Source: Carboxylicivirga sp. M1479
Lineage (GTDB): Bacteria > Bacteroidota > Bacteroidia > Bacteroidales > Marinilabiliaceae
Reading direction: 5' to 3'
Assembly: GCF_007097485.1 (NCBI RefSeq)
Contig: NZ_VKDE01000006.1
Location: forward strand, 62,001 to 126,000
DNA: 64,000 nt
This document shows positions 63,270-64,000 of the stretch, in pieces (position 1 is the stretch's first letter; each line of letters opens with the position of its first letter). The notes under the pieces were generated by a model, which made no database searches, was not told the DNA's origin, and was given only the letters and a program-made list of their open reading frames with translations. The position numbers were made by a program, and so were the translations under genes.

Positions 63270-64000
63270 TTAGTCGCAATGCTGCGAGCATAACACCCCG
63301 TTGTTAAACAGATCGAGTGTTTCGGCGTAATAAACCAGTAGTTCTTTGTCCTCCTGTGTTAATACAGTTGATGGTGTCACACGCCTCAATAGTTCTTCGG
63401 CATCAATGTATGCCTCTTGAACATCGGAGCAGCCAACAACACTTAGGCTTACCCCTCCAACTTCCACATTGAGCATGGCTGCGAGGAATTGATGAGCCAG
63501 TATATAGTATTTGCTTTCCGATGGTTTTTTCTTGAATACTTGATCATTCGTGAGTGTGGTATTCAGGAATAAATCGTCAGGCTTGGGTTTTGTTTCATCA
63601 CCCCAATAATGCAATCCCGTTTTTTTATTCGTTCCCGTATGATTCTTCCAAAAACCTTGGGTGTAAGTACACTCGTTGTAGCTTCGGTTATCACAAACGC
63701 CAAACTGCAAATTCATGATACCATCTGTACCCGCATCTGGTGCTTCAGCATCCCAAAAAGCATAGGAATTATAGAACTGGTACTCCAGACCACCTTCGTC
63801 AGTAGCCATTAGTACATACACATCAAAACGGAAGAGATCGCTCCTCTCTTTATTATCGGGCCAAAACACTTCAAGGCATACATTTTCACCGTATGTTTCA
63901 ACACTATTATTGGAATGGGTGATTAATAAGTCCCAGTTCACATCATCTTCGTAATCGCCATCGGCAGCACCAATATAGTTGAGTACATTTACTTTTAAAA
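63270..64000 (-). CDS. Lipoprotein with CTYTQGFW C-terminal domain, paralogue 1 (5' end outside window)
   Basis: The frame stays open from the GTG at 63941 to the window edge (codons reading LKVNVLNYIGAADGDYEDD), matching the middle of paralogue 2. The gene therefore continues to the right and the apparent start is internal. The visible part contains CLEVFWPDNKE, like CLEVYWPNDED in paralogue 2. The C-terminal domain follows: CTYTQGFWKNH, SKYYILAHQFLAAMLN and LCSQHCD. It is the first visible gene of the three-lipoprotein operon. Confidence 0.75.
   Translation of the reverse strand, partial: LKVNVLNYIGAADGDYEDDVNWDLLITHSNNSVETYGENVCLEVFWPDNKERSDLFRFDVYVLMATDEGGLEYQFYNSYAFWDAEAPDAGTDGIMNLQFGVCDNRSYNECTYTQGFWKNHTGTNKKTGLHYWGDETKPKPDDLFLNTTLTNDQVFKKKPSESKYYILAHQFLAAMLNVEVGGVSLSVVGCSDVQEAYIDAEELLRRVTPSTVLTQEDKELLVYYAETLDLFNNGVLCSQHCD

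Noticed and set aside
1-64000. tRNA, rRNA or riboswitch genes
   Set aside because: No cloverleaf-like or rRNA-like sequence and no riboswitch consensus was recognised by eye; a covariance-model scan could overturn this.

Overview
The window is chromosomal DNA of a Bacteroidota bacterium, carrying one end of an AT-rich integrated element on its left. The phylum is inferred from several features: -7 boxes of the form TAnnTTTG, FISUMP and DUF4386-type proteins, lipoproteins with short SxC lipoboxes, a LytS/LytTR pair behind an RND pump, and the order rpmH, PASTA protein, pseudouridine synthase, ddl. The many long, repeat-rich intergenic stretches suggest a marine or sediment Marinilabiliales-like lineage, but that placement is a guess.

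Region 1 (1-about 9,465) is the integrated element. It has clearly lower GC than the rest. It carries a VirE_N-like primase/helicase protein cut by the left window edge, a membrane-anchored coiled-coil protein, about a dozen very small and often overlapping genes (including three cysteine-pair, zinc-ribbon-like proteins), and a large serine recombinase at its right end. Immediately outside the recombinase lies the C-terminal piece of an S9 family peptidase gene, so the element appears to have inserted into that gene. Two convergent gene pairs in the element share the same terminator stem.

Region 2 (9.8-19.4 kb) holds small secreted or membrane proteins: an alpha/beta hydrolase, two paralogous 224/228-residue cytoplasmic proteins of unknown function, lipoproteins, a DUF4386-like protein, a FISUMP-domain lipoprotein and a GPP34-like protein. 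Between them lie a strictly phased 21-bp degenerate array of about 20 units, a REP-like dispersed repeat, and a 254-bp tandem duplication that copies the end of the next gene.

Region 3 (19.4-44.9 kb) is mostly ordinary host core genome. It contains a secreted transglutaminase-like protein; a five-gene RND efflux operon with its own LytS/LytTR two-component system; a diflavin reductase; dnaB; ispE; an acyl-CoA carboxylase beta subunit with a biotin carrier; an LptF/G permease with tgt; a glycosyltransferase with an ECF sigma factor; rsmG; rpmH; a PASTA protein; an RluD-type pseudouridine synthase; and ddl.

Region 4 (44.9-54.1 kb) is the most intriguing part. It is a two-gene operon of giant proteins (1,580 and 1,456 residues). 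The first has a textbook twin-arginine signal; the second has no signal. I can assign a function to neither.

Region 5 (54.1-64 kb) is accessory. Long non-coding stretches hold composite palindromic repeats and a second phased array (22 bp), alongside a transposase OrfA remnant, a lipoprotein and a LuxR-type regulator. It ends in a tandem operon of three related lipoproteins that share an N-terminal half but carry different C-terminal domains; the last one runs off the right edge.
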